The notes beneath the pieces are model-generated. The model made no database searches, was not told the origin of the DNA, and was given only the letters and a program-made list of their open reading frames with translations. Of a stretch of 13,709 nucleotides of DNA, positions 6,440 through 12,486 are shown one piece after another; the stretch's first letter is position 1; each line of letters opens with the position of its first letter. The stretch comes from JBFXAN01 sp050184225. GTDB lineage: Bacteria > Chloroflexota > Dehalococcoidia > CAUJGQ01. The stretch lies in the NCBI GenBank assembly GCA_050184225.1, contig JBFXAN010000169.1:1-13709 (forward strand), read 5' to 3'. The position numbers and the translations under genes are program-made.

Positions 6440-6739
6440 TTCACACTTCTTGCAGTATCGGAAGCGCGTCCCGTCTGCCTTGGTGCGGATGCCGATGCGA
6501 GACGGCTTGCCGCAACTTGGGCAGATCACCATCAGCTTCGAGACATGCAGGGGCGCTTCCATCTCGATGATGCCGCCGGTCTCATTGGCGCTGCGTGGCC
6601 GGCGATGCTTCTTCACTATGTTGACGCCGGTGACGATCGCGCGCTCCTCCTTCGGGAGCATGCGCCGCACCTGACCCTGCTTGCCGCGGTCCTTACCGCT
6701 CAGCACCTGAACCGTGTCATTCCGCTTGATCTTGTTCAT
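6425..6739 (-). CDS. rplX: 50S ribosomal protein L24 (uL24) with CxxC pairs
   Basis: L24 is an assembly initiator of the large subunit near the exit tunnel. The 104-residue product has the N-terminal KOW motif (NDTVQVLSGKDRGKQGQVRR, residues 7-26), then IVKKHRRPRSANETGGIIEMEAPLHVSKLM. The C-terminal half holds two CxxC pairs, C73/C76 and C96/C99, so a zinc ribbon is likely; this form is found in many bacteria but not in E. coli or B. subtilis. The ATG at 6739 is preceded by GGTGA about 6 nt upstream. The last codons and the stop overlap a heptad-like run. Confidence 0.97.
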   Translation of the reverse strand: MNKIKRNDTVQVLSGKDRGKQGQVRRMLPKEERAIVTGVNIVKKHRRPRSANETGGIIEMEAPLHVSKLMVICPSCGKPSRIGIRTKADGTRFRYCKKCESELE

Positions 6740-6769
6740 CGCTCTTCACCACTCCCGCGTCCAGCCCTT

Positions 6770-6849
6770 TGTCATGCTGAGCGCAGCGAAGCATCTCATT
6801 CGTTCGTCTTCAGCCAACCGCGAGATCCTTCGCTTCGCTCAGGATGACA
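6770..6849. repeat. Family E inverted repeat between rplN and rplX
   Basis: Arms 6770-6797 and 6822-6849 are 28-nt reverse complements with about four mismatches and a 24-nt loop. The outer end reads TGTCATSCTGAGCG, and the core of one arm is GAGCGAAGCGAAGGATCTC. It has no 7-nt period and differs from families A-D. It fills most of the 114-nt gap. From memory, similar TGTCATnCTGAG repeats are common in GC-rich environmental genomes, including Chloroflexota. Confidence 0.88.
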
Positions 6850-6853
6850 GCGG

Positions 6854-7222
6854 TTAGACCACCTCCGGTGCGAGTGAGGCGATCTTGAGGAAGTTCTTTT
6901 CGCGCAGTTCGCGTGCGACCGGGCCAAAGACGCGGGTGCCACGCGGGTTCTGCTTGTCGGTCAGAATCACGGCGGCGTTGTCGTCGAACTTGACGTAGCT
7001 GCCATCCGGCCGGCCGAACTGTTTCGCCGTGCGCACGACGACGGCGCGGACGACATCGCCCTTCTTCACCGCCGCACCCGGCTGCGCCAGCTTCACGGAC
7101 GCGACGATGATGTCGCCGACGCGGGCATAGCGACGGCCGGAGCCGCCCGGCACGTGAATACACATGATCTCGCGCGCGCCGGAGTTGTCGGCGACCTTGA
7201 GGCGGGAGTAGATCTGGATCAT
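6854..7222 (-). CDS. rplN: 50S ribosomal protein L14 (uL14)
   Basis: L14 lies at the subunit interface and forms bridges to the small subunit. The 122-residue product has exactly the family length, with the motifs VADNSGAREIMCI (about 10-22), RPDGSYVKFDDNAAV (71-85) and the C-terminal RGTRVFGPVARELR. Its ATG overlaps the rpsQ stop in ATGA (7219-7222), so translation is probably coupled to rpsQ; no separate strong Shine-Dalgarno is seen. Identity is certain. Confidence 0.98.
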   Translation of the reverse strand: MIQIYSRLKVADNSGAREIMCIHVPGGSGRRYARVGDIIVASVKLAQPGAAVKKGDVVRAVVVRTAKQFGRPDGSYVKFDDNAAVILTDKQNPRGTRVFGPVARELREKNFLKIASLAPEVV

Positions 7223-7638
7223 CGCTCTGTCTCCGCCTCCACCGGTTCTTCAGTCTCCCCGGCCTCATCAGCCTCGGCAACCACGTCCGTCGTCGCGGGT
7301 GACTCCTCCGCCTCGACCTCCGGCCGCTCGATCTCCTGGCCGATCACGGACGGTCTGATCTCCGCGACTTCCTTGTGCTGGAGGATTTCGACCACGCGCC
7401 AGCGCTTCTCCTTGGAGATCGGGCGTGTCTCGACCAGCCGGACCGTGTCACCCAGCTTGCAGACGTTGTTCGGGTCGTGTGCCTTGTACCGCGTCGTCCG
7501 GCGCAGCGTCTTGCCGTACAGCCGGTGCTGCCGGTGCCGCTGCACGGACACCACCACGGTCTTGTCCATCTTGTCCGACACGACGACGCCGACCATCGTC
7601 TTCTGGTCGGGCCGCATCGGCGTTACCTGTTCAGCCAT
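7219..7638 (-). CDS. rpsQ: 30S ribosomal protein S17 with acidic C-terminal tail
   Basis: S17 is a primary 16S rRNA-binding protein of the body. The OB-fold core is clear: MVGVVVSDKMDKTVVVSVQRHRQHRLYGKTLRRTTRYKAHDP (about 15-56) and GDTVRLVETRPISKEKRWRVVEIL (64-87). The core ends near residue 93. About 45 residues follow, rich in Glu, Ala, Thr and Val and ending EPVEAETER, giving 139 residues against the usual 80-90. The ATG at 7638 is preceded by GGAGCAAAGAGAC. The longer frame from 7689 runs back into a heptad repeat and is rejected. It overlaps rplN by 4 nt. Confidence 0.97.
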   Translation of the reverse strand: MAEQVTPMRPDQKTMVGVVVSDKMDKTVVVSVQRHRQHRLYGKTLRRTTRYKAHDPNNVCKLGDTVRLVETRPISKEKRWRVVEILQHKEVAEIRPSVIGQEIERPEVEAEESPATTDVVAEADEAGETEEPVEAETER

Positions 7639-7652
7639 GTCTCTTTGCTCCG

Positions 7653-7723
7653 ATTCCCAGGTCCACGTTCTACGTTCCAAGCTCCACACCGGCTCATCGA
7701 ACCAGGAACTCGGAGCCGAAAAC
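7653..7723. repeat. Heptad-periodic inverted repeat, family B (degenerate)
   Basis: Left units ATTCCCA, GGTCCAC, GTTCTAC, GTTCCAA and GCTCCAC lie at 7653-7687. Right units ATCGAAC, CAGGAAC, TCGGAGC and CGAAAAC lie at 7696-7723, reaching the first base of the rpmC stop codon triplet on the plus strand. It fills the rpmC–rpsQ gap. Pairing between arms is imperfect but the 7-nt register is clear. Confidence 0.75.
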
Positions 7724-7926
7724 TAGACGCCCGCCTTGCGCTGCGTCTGTACGGTCTTGATCCGGGCGATCCGCTTGCGGGCGAGCGATACCGCCTGGTG
7801 CTTTTCGAGCTGTCGCGTCGCCTGGCGGAAGCGCAGATTGAACAGGTCGCGGTGTGCCTCGTCCAGCGCCTTGCCCAACTCTTCGTCGGAAAGCTCGCGA
7901 ATATCCTCGATTTCGTTCTTCGCCAT
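7723..7926 (-). CDS. rpmC: 50S ribosomal protein L29 (uL29)
   Basis: L29 lies beside L23 at the exit tunnel. The 67-residue helical-hairpin protein has the usual length and pattern: IRELSDEELGKALDEAHRDLFNLRFRQATRQLEKHQAV, then the conserved RKRIARIKTV. The ATG at 7926 is preceded by GGAGCGAAGCGACG, the extended initiation motif. It is placed between rplP and rpsQ with palindromic repeats on both sides. Confidence 0.98.
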   Translation of the reverse strand: MAKNEIEDIRELSDEELGKALDEAHRDLFNLRFRQATRQLEKHQAVSLARKRIARIKTVQTQRKAGV

Positions 7927-7941
7927 CGTCGCTTCGCTCCG

Positions 7942-7998
7942 GTGTCAGGCTTCAGGTTCCGGGACGGATGTAACCGATGGAACCTGCAACCTGCAACG
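7942..7998. repeat. Heptad-periodic inverted repeat, family F (GTTNCAG)
   Basis: Left units GTGTCAG, GCTTCAG and GTTCCGG lie at 7942-7962. Right units TGGAACC, TGCAACC and TGCAACG lie at 7978-7998, the reverse complement of GTTNCAG-like units. The right arm directly abuts the rplP stop codon (7999-8001). Confidence 0.8.
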
Positions 7999-8436
7999 CT
8001 ATTCGGCGGTCGCCGCCTCTGCCCCTTCATGTTCTCGCAGGACGAACCGCGTCTCGACCGACAGCTTGTGACCGGCCAGGCGCAAGGCCTCCCGCGCGAT
8101 GTCTTCGCGCACGCCGGACAGCTCGAAGATCATGCGGCCGGGCTTGACCACGGCGACCCAGTGGTCCGGCGCGCCCTTGCCCTTGCCCATGCGCGTCTCC
8201 GCCGGCTTTGCCGTGACGGGCTTGTCCGGAAAGATCCGGATCCAGACCTTGCCACCGCGCTTGATGTGGTGCGTGATCGCGCGGCGGGCGGCCTCAATCT
8301 GGCGCGAGTCGATCCAGGCCGCACCGAGCGCCTGCAATCCGTATTCGCCGAATGAAACCTGCGTCCCCGCGTTCGCCGGACCGCGCCGGTGGCCGCGATG
8401 CTGCTTGCGATACTTGGTTCGCTTTGGCTGGAGCAT
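7999..8436 (-). CDS. rplP: 50S ribosomal protein L16 (uL16)
   Basis: L16 helps organise the A-site region of the peptidyl transferase centre. The 145-residue product starts MLQPKRTKYRKQHRGHRRG and has GTQVSFGEYGLQALGAAWIDSRQIEAARRAITHHIKRGGKVWIRIFPDKPVTAKPAETRMGKGKG, the clear family signature. The C-terminal end is slightly longer than usual (EGAEAATAE). The ATG at 8436 lies 11 nt after a perfect GGAGGTG, with a start-stop ATGTAA in between. A GC-rich hairpin lies just upstream. Confidence 0.98.
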   Translation of the reverse strand: MLQPKRTKYRKQHRGHRRGPANAGTQVSFGEYGLQALGAAWIDSRQIEAARRAITHHIKRGGKVWIRIFPDKPVTAKPAETRMGKGKGAPDHWVAVVKPGRMIFELSGVREDIAREALRLAGHKLSVETRFVLREHEGAEAATAE

Positions 8437-8440
8437 TGTG

Positions 8441-8455
8441 TTACATCCACCTCCC
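8441..8455 (-). promoter_or_regulatory. rplP leader: perfect Shine-Dalgarno followed by start-stop ATGTAA
   Basis: The minus strand reads GGAGGTGG (8448-8455), then ATGTAA one base later (8441-8446), then the rplP ATG at 8436. The strongest anti-SD match in the window is therefore 11 nt from the rplP start, with an ATG plus stop between. Confidence 0.55.
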
Positions 8456-8490
8456 CCGGCCCCTCCCCCACTCTGTGGGGGAGGGGAGCC
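8450..8490. repeat. REP-like hairpin (family D) upstream of rplP
   Basis: A perfect 11-bp stem (8460-8470 with 8476-8486, CCCCTCCCCCA) with a 5-nt loop follows the family D leader CTCCCCCGGCCCC. On the minus strand the stem ends a few nt before the rplP Shine-Dalgarno. No U-run follows it, so it is not a classical terminator. The stretch 8491-8535 shows nothing I recognise. Confidence 0.85.
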
Positions 8491-8535
8491 TCATCCGGGC
8501 GGGTTGCTAATTTCGTTCGTTTGACTCTCTGTTGG

Positions 8536-8701
8536 CCCTCACCCCCGGCCCCTCTCCCGTCGGGACGGGAGAGGGGAACACGCAGTGTCCATGAGCATCA
8601 AGTCGTCCATCGGTCAGACGATACCAACGTGCGAGCTGGCGTTCACAGTTGAGTCAGGCTCCCCTCGCCCGCCGGTGCGGGCGAGGGGCCGGGGGTGAGG
8701 G
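8536..8701. repeat. REPIN-like element: two inverted family D repeats
   Basis: The 166-bp element has identical 19-nt terminal inverted repeats, CCCTCACCCCCGGCCCCTC at 8536-8554 and its reverse complement at 8683-8701. Each end contains its own hairpin: CCCCTCTCCCGTC/GACGGGAGAGGGG (near 8550-8577) and CCCCTCGCCCGC/GCGGGCGAGGGG (near 8661-8688). The centre encodes no supportable protein. It ends 12 nt past the rpsC stop codon. Paired inverted REPs match the general REPIN/MITE layout. Confidence 0.85.
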
Positions 8702-8713
8702 CCTTTCTCCTTC

Positions 8714-9661
8714 TTACGATGGCCGGTAATCCTGGATCGGCGGTGCGAAATCCGGGATGCGCGGCGGCTCCTGCACAGGTTGTGGCGCTGCATCGGGCGG
8801 CGCAGGAACTTCAGCCGGTGGCGGCGGTGGCGCTTCCTGCGCCGTGGACACAGCCGGTGCCGGCGTTGGTTCAGGTTGACGCACCGGCGCGGGCGGCGGC
8901 GGTGCGGGCGCCGGCTCTCGGGCCAGCGCCTCCACGGCCGCAACCGCCAACGGTGAAACCTCCTCGGCCGGTTCGACGGCGGCCGGCGCGGCAACCGGCT
9001 GCTCCGGCACCTTCTTCGGCTCCGGCAGGATCTCACCCTTATAGATCCAGACCTTCACGCCGATCCGCCCGAAGGTCGTGTGGGCCTCGGCGAATCCGTA
9101 GTCAATGTCCGCGCGGAGCGTGTGCAGCGGCACACGGCCATCCATCTCCGACTCCCGGCGCGACATCTCCGCGCCGCCGAGCCGTCCGGCGACCATCACC
9201 TTGATGCCCTTGGCGCCGCGCTGCATCGTTCGCTGTACCGCCTGCTTCATCGCGCGGCGGAAGGCGACACGTCGCTGGAGCTGATCGGCGATGCTGCGTG
9301 CGACCAGATAGGCATCGAGCTCCGGCGTGCGGATCTCCTGAATGTTGACGCGGACGCGCTTCGCCACGCCGCCGTCACTCGCCAGCTTCTCCAGCCGGTT
9401 GCGCAGGTCCTCGACCTTCTGACCACCGCGACCGATAACGATGCCCGGCTTCGCCGTGTGGATCGTCACGCTCACCTGGTTGGCGTTGCGGTCGATATCG
9501 ACCTTGCTGATGCTCGCATCGCCCAGCGTCTTGTTGATCAGGTTGCGGATGCGGATGTCTTCATGCAGCAGGTCGGCATAGTTCTTGCCGGCGTACCACT
9601 TGGCCTGCCAGTCGTAGATCACACCGATTCGGAAACCGGTTGGATTGATCTTATGACCCAT
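8714..9661 (-). CDS. rpsC: 30S ribosomal protein S3 with long Pro/Ala-rich tail
   Basis: S3 forms part of the mRNA entry channel. The 315-residue product has the normal start MGHKINPTGFRIGVI, the type II KH domain with GRGG at residues 77-80, and the C-terminal S3 domain (RTMQRGAKGIKVMVAGRLGGAEMSRRE, TTFGRIGVKVWIYKGEILP) ending near residue 213. About 100 residues then follow, extremely rich in Pro, Ala, Glu and Val, ending PPIQDYRPS. The usual length is 210-235. The ATG at 9661 begins 7 nt after the rplV stop with a modest AGG site; the in-frame ATG at 9691 lies inside rplV and is rejected. Confidence 0.97.
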   Translation of the reverse strand: MGHKINPTGFRIGVIYDWQAKWYAGKNYADLLHEDIRIRNLINKTLGDASISKVDIDRNANQVSVTIHTAKPGIVIGRGGQKVEDLRNRLEKLASDGGVAKRVRVNIQEIRTPELDAYLVARSIADQLQRRVAFRRAMKQAVQRTMQRGAKGIKVMVAGRLGGAEMSRRESEMDGRVPLHTLRADIDYGFAEAHTTFGRIGVKVWIYKGEILPEPKKVPEQPVAAPAAVEPAEEVSPLAVAAVEALAREPAPAPPPPAPVRQPEPTPAPAVSTAQEAPPPPPAEVPAPPDAAPQPVQEPPRIPDFAPPIQDYRPS

Positions 9662-9668
9662 ACGGAAC

Positions 9669-10007
9669 CTACCCTTCTCGATCGCCGACAACTACCGTGA
9701 TGTGGCTGGTGCGCCGCAGGATCGGGCTGACCCGGCCGCGCGAGCGCGGCTTGAACCGCTTCAGCGAGGGACCGGGGCCGGCGAAGGCAGCGACCACGCG
9801 CAACTCATTGGGCGACATATTGTAGTTGTTCTCGGCGTTCGCCGCCGCCGAGGCGAGCACCTTGGCCACCACCTCCGCGCTCGGCTTGCCGGAATAGCGC
9901 AGCAGCGTCAAACCATCTTCGACGCTCTTGCCGCGCAGCTCGTCGAGCAGCAGCCGCACCTTGCGCGGCGCCACCCGGATCATCTTCGCAGTCGCCTTCG
10001 CCTGCAT
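9669..10007 (-). CDS. rplV: 50S ribosomal protein L22 (uL22)
   Basis: L22 lines the exit tunnel with a long beta hairpin. The 112-residue product has the family start AKMIRVAPRKVRLLLDELRGK, the helix region SAEVVAKVLASAAANAENNYNM and the hairpin plus end GPSLKRFKPRSRGRVSPILRRTSHITVVV. Length is normal. The ATG at 10007 is preceded by GGAGCAAAGCG, 7 nt from GGAG to the start. It is closely followed by rpsC. Confidence 0.98.
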   Translation of the reverse strand: MQAKATAKMIRVAPRKVRLLLDELRGKSVEDGLTLLRYSGKPSAEVVAKVLASAAANAENNYNMSPNELRVVAAFAGPGPSLKRFKPRSRGRVSPILRRTSHITVVVGDREG

Positions 10008-10025
10008 CGCTTTGCTCCAGCTCTC

Positions 10026-10095
10026 AGCCGTTAGCCGTTAGCGATTAGCCATTAGCGGTCAGGACCTGGTGGCTAATCGCTAACGGCTAACGGCT
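10026..10095. repeat. Heptad-periodic inverted repeat, family A, perfect 26-bp stem
   Basis: Arms 10026-10051 and 10070-10095 are perfect reverse complements with an 18-nt loop; the 7-nt unit is TTAGCCG/TTAGCGA. The right arm runs into the rpsS TAG stop codon (10094-10096). It is the longest perfect stem in the window. Confidence 0.95.
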
Positions 10096-10384
10096 ATCTC
10101 CGTCCCATTTTCGCCGATCGGTCCGACTTACTCACGTGCCCACGGAAGGTCCGCGTCGGCGCGAACTCGCCGAGCTTGTGACCCACCATGTTCTCCGTGA
10201 TCAGCACCGGCACATGGCGCCGGCCGTCGTGCACGGCGATGATCAGCCCCACCATGTCGGGCATCACCGTCGAGGCGCGGGACCAGGTCTTGATCGTGGT
10301 GCGCTGGCCGCTGCGGACCACCGTATCCACTTTCTTCAACAGGCTCTCTTCGACGTACGGACCCTTCTTCGTCGATCGGCTCAT
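10094..10384 (-). CDS. rpsS: 30S ribosomal protein S19 (uS19)
   Basis: S19 is in the head of the small subunit, bound with S13. The 96-residue product starts MSRSTKKGPYVEESLLKKV and has the signature HDGRRHVPVLITENMVGHKLGEFAPTRTFRGH (about 52-83), with a basic end. Length is normal. The ATG at 10384 has no classical Shine-Dalgarno: the upstream sequence consists entirely of heptad repeat units, which give only AGGA about 10 nt and GAG 5 nt upstream. Its stop codon is shared with another repeat. Translation may depend on rplB. Confidence 0.98.
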   Translation of the reverse strand: MSRSTKKGPYVEESLLKKVDTVVRSGQRTTIKTWSRASTVMPDMVGLIIAVHDGRRHVPVLITENMVGHKLGEFAPTRTFRGHVSKSDRSAKMGRR

Positions 10385-10385
10385 A

Positions 10386-10465
10386 GTTCTCAGTTCCTAG
10401 TTCCAGATTCCAGGTTCCAGGTCCCACAAGCTCCAACGCGGAACTCCGAACCAGGAACGCGGAAG
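10386..10465. repeat. Heptad-periodic inverted repeat, family B, filling the rplB–rpsS gap
   Basis: Left arm: six consecutive units from 10386 to 10427 (GTTCTCA, GTTCCTA, GTTCCAG, ATTCCAG, GTTCCAG, GTCCCAC). Right arm: five units at 10431-10465 (CTCCAAC, GCGGAAC, TCCGAAC, CAGGAAC, GCGGAAG). The array begins one base from the rpsS start codon and ends at the rplB stop codon, so the whole 81-nt gap is repeat. Confidence 0.9.
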
Positions 10466-11293
10466 TTACTTCGTCCTGCGGCGCACGATGAACTTGTCCG
10501 TGCGCTTGTTGTTGCGGGTACGGTAGCCGTGGGCCGGCTTGCCCCACGGCGTCTTCGGTCCGGGCAGACCCACGGGCGACTTACCCTCACCACCGCCGTG
10601 CGGGTGATCGACCGGGTTCATCGCCGAGCCGCGCACCACCGGACGCCGCCCCTTATGACGGCTGCGTCCCGCCTTGCCCAGGCTGATCTGATTGTGCTCG
10701 ACGTTGCCGACCTGGCCGATCGTCGCCATGCACTCGGCGCGCACGCGGCGCATCTCGCCGGAGGGCATGCGCAGCAGGGCCATGTCGCCGTCCTTCGCCA
10801 TCAACTGCGCCGACGTACCGGCGCTGCGCACCATCTGGGCGCCGCGGCCGGGGTACAGCTCGATGTTGTGGATCACCGTACCCTGGGGAATGTTGCGCAG
10901 CGGCAGCGCGTTCCCCACCCGGATCTCGGCGTTCGCGCCGGACTGGAGCGTATCGCCCACCTTCACCCCGACCGGGTTGAGGATATAGCGCCGCTCGTTG
11001 TCCTCGTATTCCAGCAGCGCGATCCGGGCCGAGCGGTTCGGGTCGTATTCGACCGCGATCACCTGCGCGTTCATGTCCCGCTTGTCGCGCTTCCAGTCGA
11101 TGATCCGCAGCTTGCGCTTGTGGCCGCCGCCGCGATGCCGCGTCGAGATCTTGCCGGCGTTGTTGCGCCCGCCGCTCTTCTTGAGCGAGACCGTCAGCGA
11201 CTTTTCCGGCTTCTTCTTCGTGATCTCTTCGAAGGTATAGCCGGAGGCGCCACGGCGGCCCGGTGAGGTCGGCTTGAACTGCTGAATCGGCAT
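10466..11293 (-). CDS. rplB: 50S ribosomal protein L2 (uL2)
   Basis: L2 is needed for subunit association and peptidyl transferase activity. The 275-residue product has family length and all landmarks: TRHRGGGHKRKLRIIDWKRDK (about 51-71), the RNA-binding SH3-like core with NIPQGTVIHNIELYPGRGAQMVRSAG, and VDHPHGGGEG at 228-237, whose first His (H230) corresponds to the functionally important E. coli His229. The ATG at 11293 is one base after the rplW stop (TAAGATG), with GGGAG upstream inside rplW, so coupling is likely. Confidence 0.99.
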   Translation of the reverse strand: MPIQQFKPTSPGRRGASGYTFEEITKKKPEKSLTVSLKKSGGRNNAGKISTRHRGGGHKRKLRIIDWKRDKRDMNAQVIAVEYDPNRSARIALLEYEDNERRYILNPVGVKVGDTLQSGANAEIRVGNALPLRNIPQGTVIHNIELYPGRGAQMVRSAGTSAQLMAKDGDMALLRMPSGEMRRVRAECMATIGQVGNVEHNQISLGKAGRSRHKGRRPVVRGSAMNPVDHPHGGGEGKSPVGLPGPKTPWGKPAHGYRTRNNKRTDKFIVRRRTK

Positions 11294-11294
11294 C

Positions 11295-11591
11295 TTAGAC
11301 TCCCTGGAAGAACTCGATGCGCTCGCCTTCCGCGAGCGTGACGATCGCCTTCTTCCATTCCGAGGTCATCCCCTTGCTGCGGCCGACACGCCGCTCTTTG
11401 CCGGGCATCACCATCACGTTCACTTTCAGCACATGGACATCGAACGCCGTCTCGACCGCTTCCTTGATCTGCAACTTATTCGCGGCCGGCGCGACCTGGA
11501 AGGCGTACTTTCCGGACTCGGCCAGCATCGTGCCCTTCTCGGTGATCAGCGGCCGCAGGAGCACGGCGTAGGGATGCAGCGGCTTCGCCAT
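11295..11591 (-). CDS. rplW: 50S ribosomal protein L23 (uL23)
   Basis: L23 surrounds the exit tunnel and docks trigger factor and SRP. The 98-residue product shows PLITEKGTMLAESGKYAFQVAPAANKLQIKEAVETAF (about 14-50), with the conserved VNVMVMPGKERRVGR stretch and ending LAEGERIEFFQGV. Length is normal. Its ATG overlaps the rplD stop in TAATG, with GGAGG 7 nt upstream inside rplD. Confidence 0.98.
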   Translation of the reverse strand: MAKPLHPYAVLLRPLITEKGTMLAESGKYAFQVAPAANKLQIKEAVETAFDVHVLKVNVMVMPGKERRVGRSKGMTSEWKKAIVTLAEGERIEFFQGV

Positions 11592-12316
11592 TAGTCTGCC
11601 TCCTCGGTCTGCGCTGCCTGGCGACGGCGTGCCGGCGCGGTCTCGATGTCATCGTTGCCGGCAGCCACGGGCACGCGCCGGCCCTTGACGCGATCCCCAC
11701 CCCAGAGCGCCTCAACCCGCCGCACCGCATCGACCGTCATCAGTACGCCATGGTGCTTGAGCAGCGCCTCGGTGTTGATGTGCGTCGCGGGCAGCGCGGT
11801 CGCGCCCTCGAGATTGCGGGTCGAAAGCAGCACGGTCTTATCCGGTTCGGCGGTCACCACGAGCGGCGACCGGTTGATCCCAACCGCCTCCAGCAGCGCC
11901 TTGATCGTCTTGGTCTTGGGCGTGTCGATCGCGAGCGCGTCGATCACGAACAACTCACCGTCGCGTAGCTTGGCCGAGAGGGCGGAGCGGATCGCCAGCC
12001 GCTTGGTCATCTTCGGGATCTTCTGCGTGTACTTGCGCGGCTTCGGGCCGAAGACGCTGCCACCGCCGGAATGGTGCGGCGCGCGGATGCTACCCTGCCG
12101 GGCGCGGCCGGTACCCTTCTGCGAGCGGATCTTGGCGGTGCTGCCCTCAACCTCACCGCGTCGCTTCGTGCTGGCCGTGCCCGCGCGACGGTTGGCTTGA
12201 TGGGCGACCACAACCTGATGCATCACCGGCACGTTCGGCTCAATCCCGAAGACCGCGTCGTCCACATCGATTGTGGATACCTGCTTCCCCGTCGCGTCCA
12301 CTACATTTAGCTGCAT
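11591..12316 (-). CDS. rplD: 50S ribosomal protein L4 (uL4)
   Basis: L4 reaches into the exit tunnel; in E. coli it also represses the S10 operon. The 241-residue product has the extended tunnel loop (about residues 46-97, TKRRGEVEGSTAKIRSQKGTGRARQGSIRAPHHSGGGSVFGPKPRKY) and the globular core with LAIRSALSAKLRDGELFVID. Beyond the usual end near residue 207 is a roughly 34-residue tail, first basic and then ending QTEEAD. The ATG at 12316 is preceded by GGAGCAACGTC. No L4 operator is recognisable, and none would be expected here because the S10 leader would lie upstream of the window. Confidence 0.98.
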   Translation of the reverse strand: MQLNVVDATGKQVSTIDVDDAVFGIEPNVPVMHQVVVAHQANRRAGTASTKRRGEVEGSTAKIRSQKGTGRARQGSIRAPHHSGGGSVFGPKPRKYTQKIPKMTKRLAIRSALSAKLRDGELFVIDALAIDTPKTKTIKALLEAVGINRSPLVVTAEPDKTVLLSTRNLEGATALPATHINTEALLKHHGVLMTVDAVRRVEALWGGDRVKGRRVPVAAGNDDIETAPARRRQAAQTEEAD

Positions 12317-12331
12317 GACGTTGCTCCACCT

Positions 12332-12482
12332 CTCCCCCGGCCCCTCCCCTCGCAGGGGAGGGGAGCCTCACTCAACCACGGCTTGCCAGTATCTCGTTCG
12401 ATCGTGAACTGGTCATTTCAGCCCCACCATCGCCGGAGAGGACTCCCCCTTCCCTGCGAGGGAAGGGGGCCGGGGGGTTAGG
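12332..12482. repeat. REPIN-like element (family D) between rplC and rplD
   Basis: Two GC-rich hairpins face each other. The left has a perfect 10-bp stem with loop CGC (12341-12350 with 12354-12363) after CTCCCCCGGCCCC. The right has a perfect 11-bp stem with loop GCG (12445-12455 with 12459-12469), followed by GGCCGGGGGGTTAGG. The centre (about 12370-12440) has no gene. The element fills the 170-nt gap. Neither hairpin has a following U-run on the minus strand. Confidence 0.82.
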
Positions 12483-12486
12483 TATC

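Noticed and set aside
7375..8355. Plus-strand 326-codon frame opposite rpsQ, rpmC and rplP
   Set aside because: It is antisense to three confident genes and contains repeat DNA; nothing supports translation.
8555..8682. A small gene or RNA in the centre of the 166-bp element
   Set aside because: No frame with a start, SD and family resemblance was found; the inside looks like spacer between inverted repeats.
10136..11266. Plus-strand 376-codon frame opposite rpsS and rplB
   Set aside because: It is antisense to two highly conserved ribosomal genes and reads through the heptad array between them; its His/Arg-rich translation shows no domain.
12341..12363. Rho-independent terminators at the GC-rich hairpins (also 8460-8486 and 12445-12469)
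   Set aside because: The stems are strong, but no T-run follows on the minus strand, and they lie within an operon whose downstream genes must be expressed.
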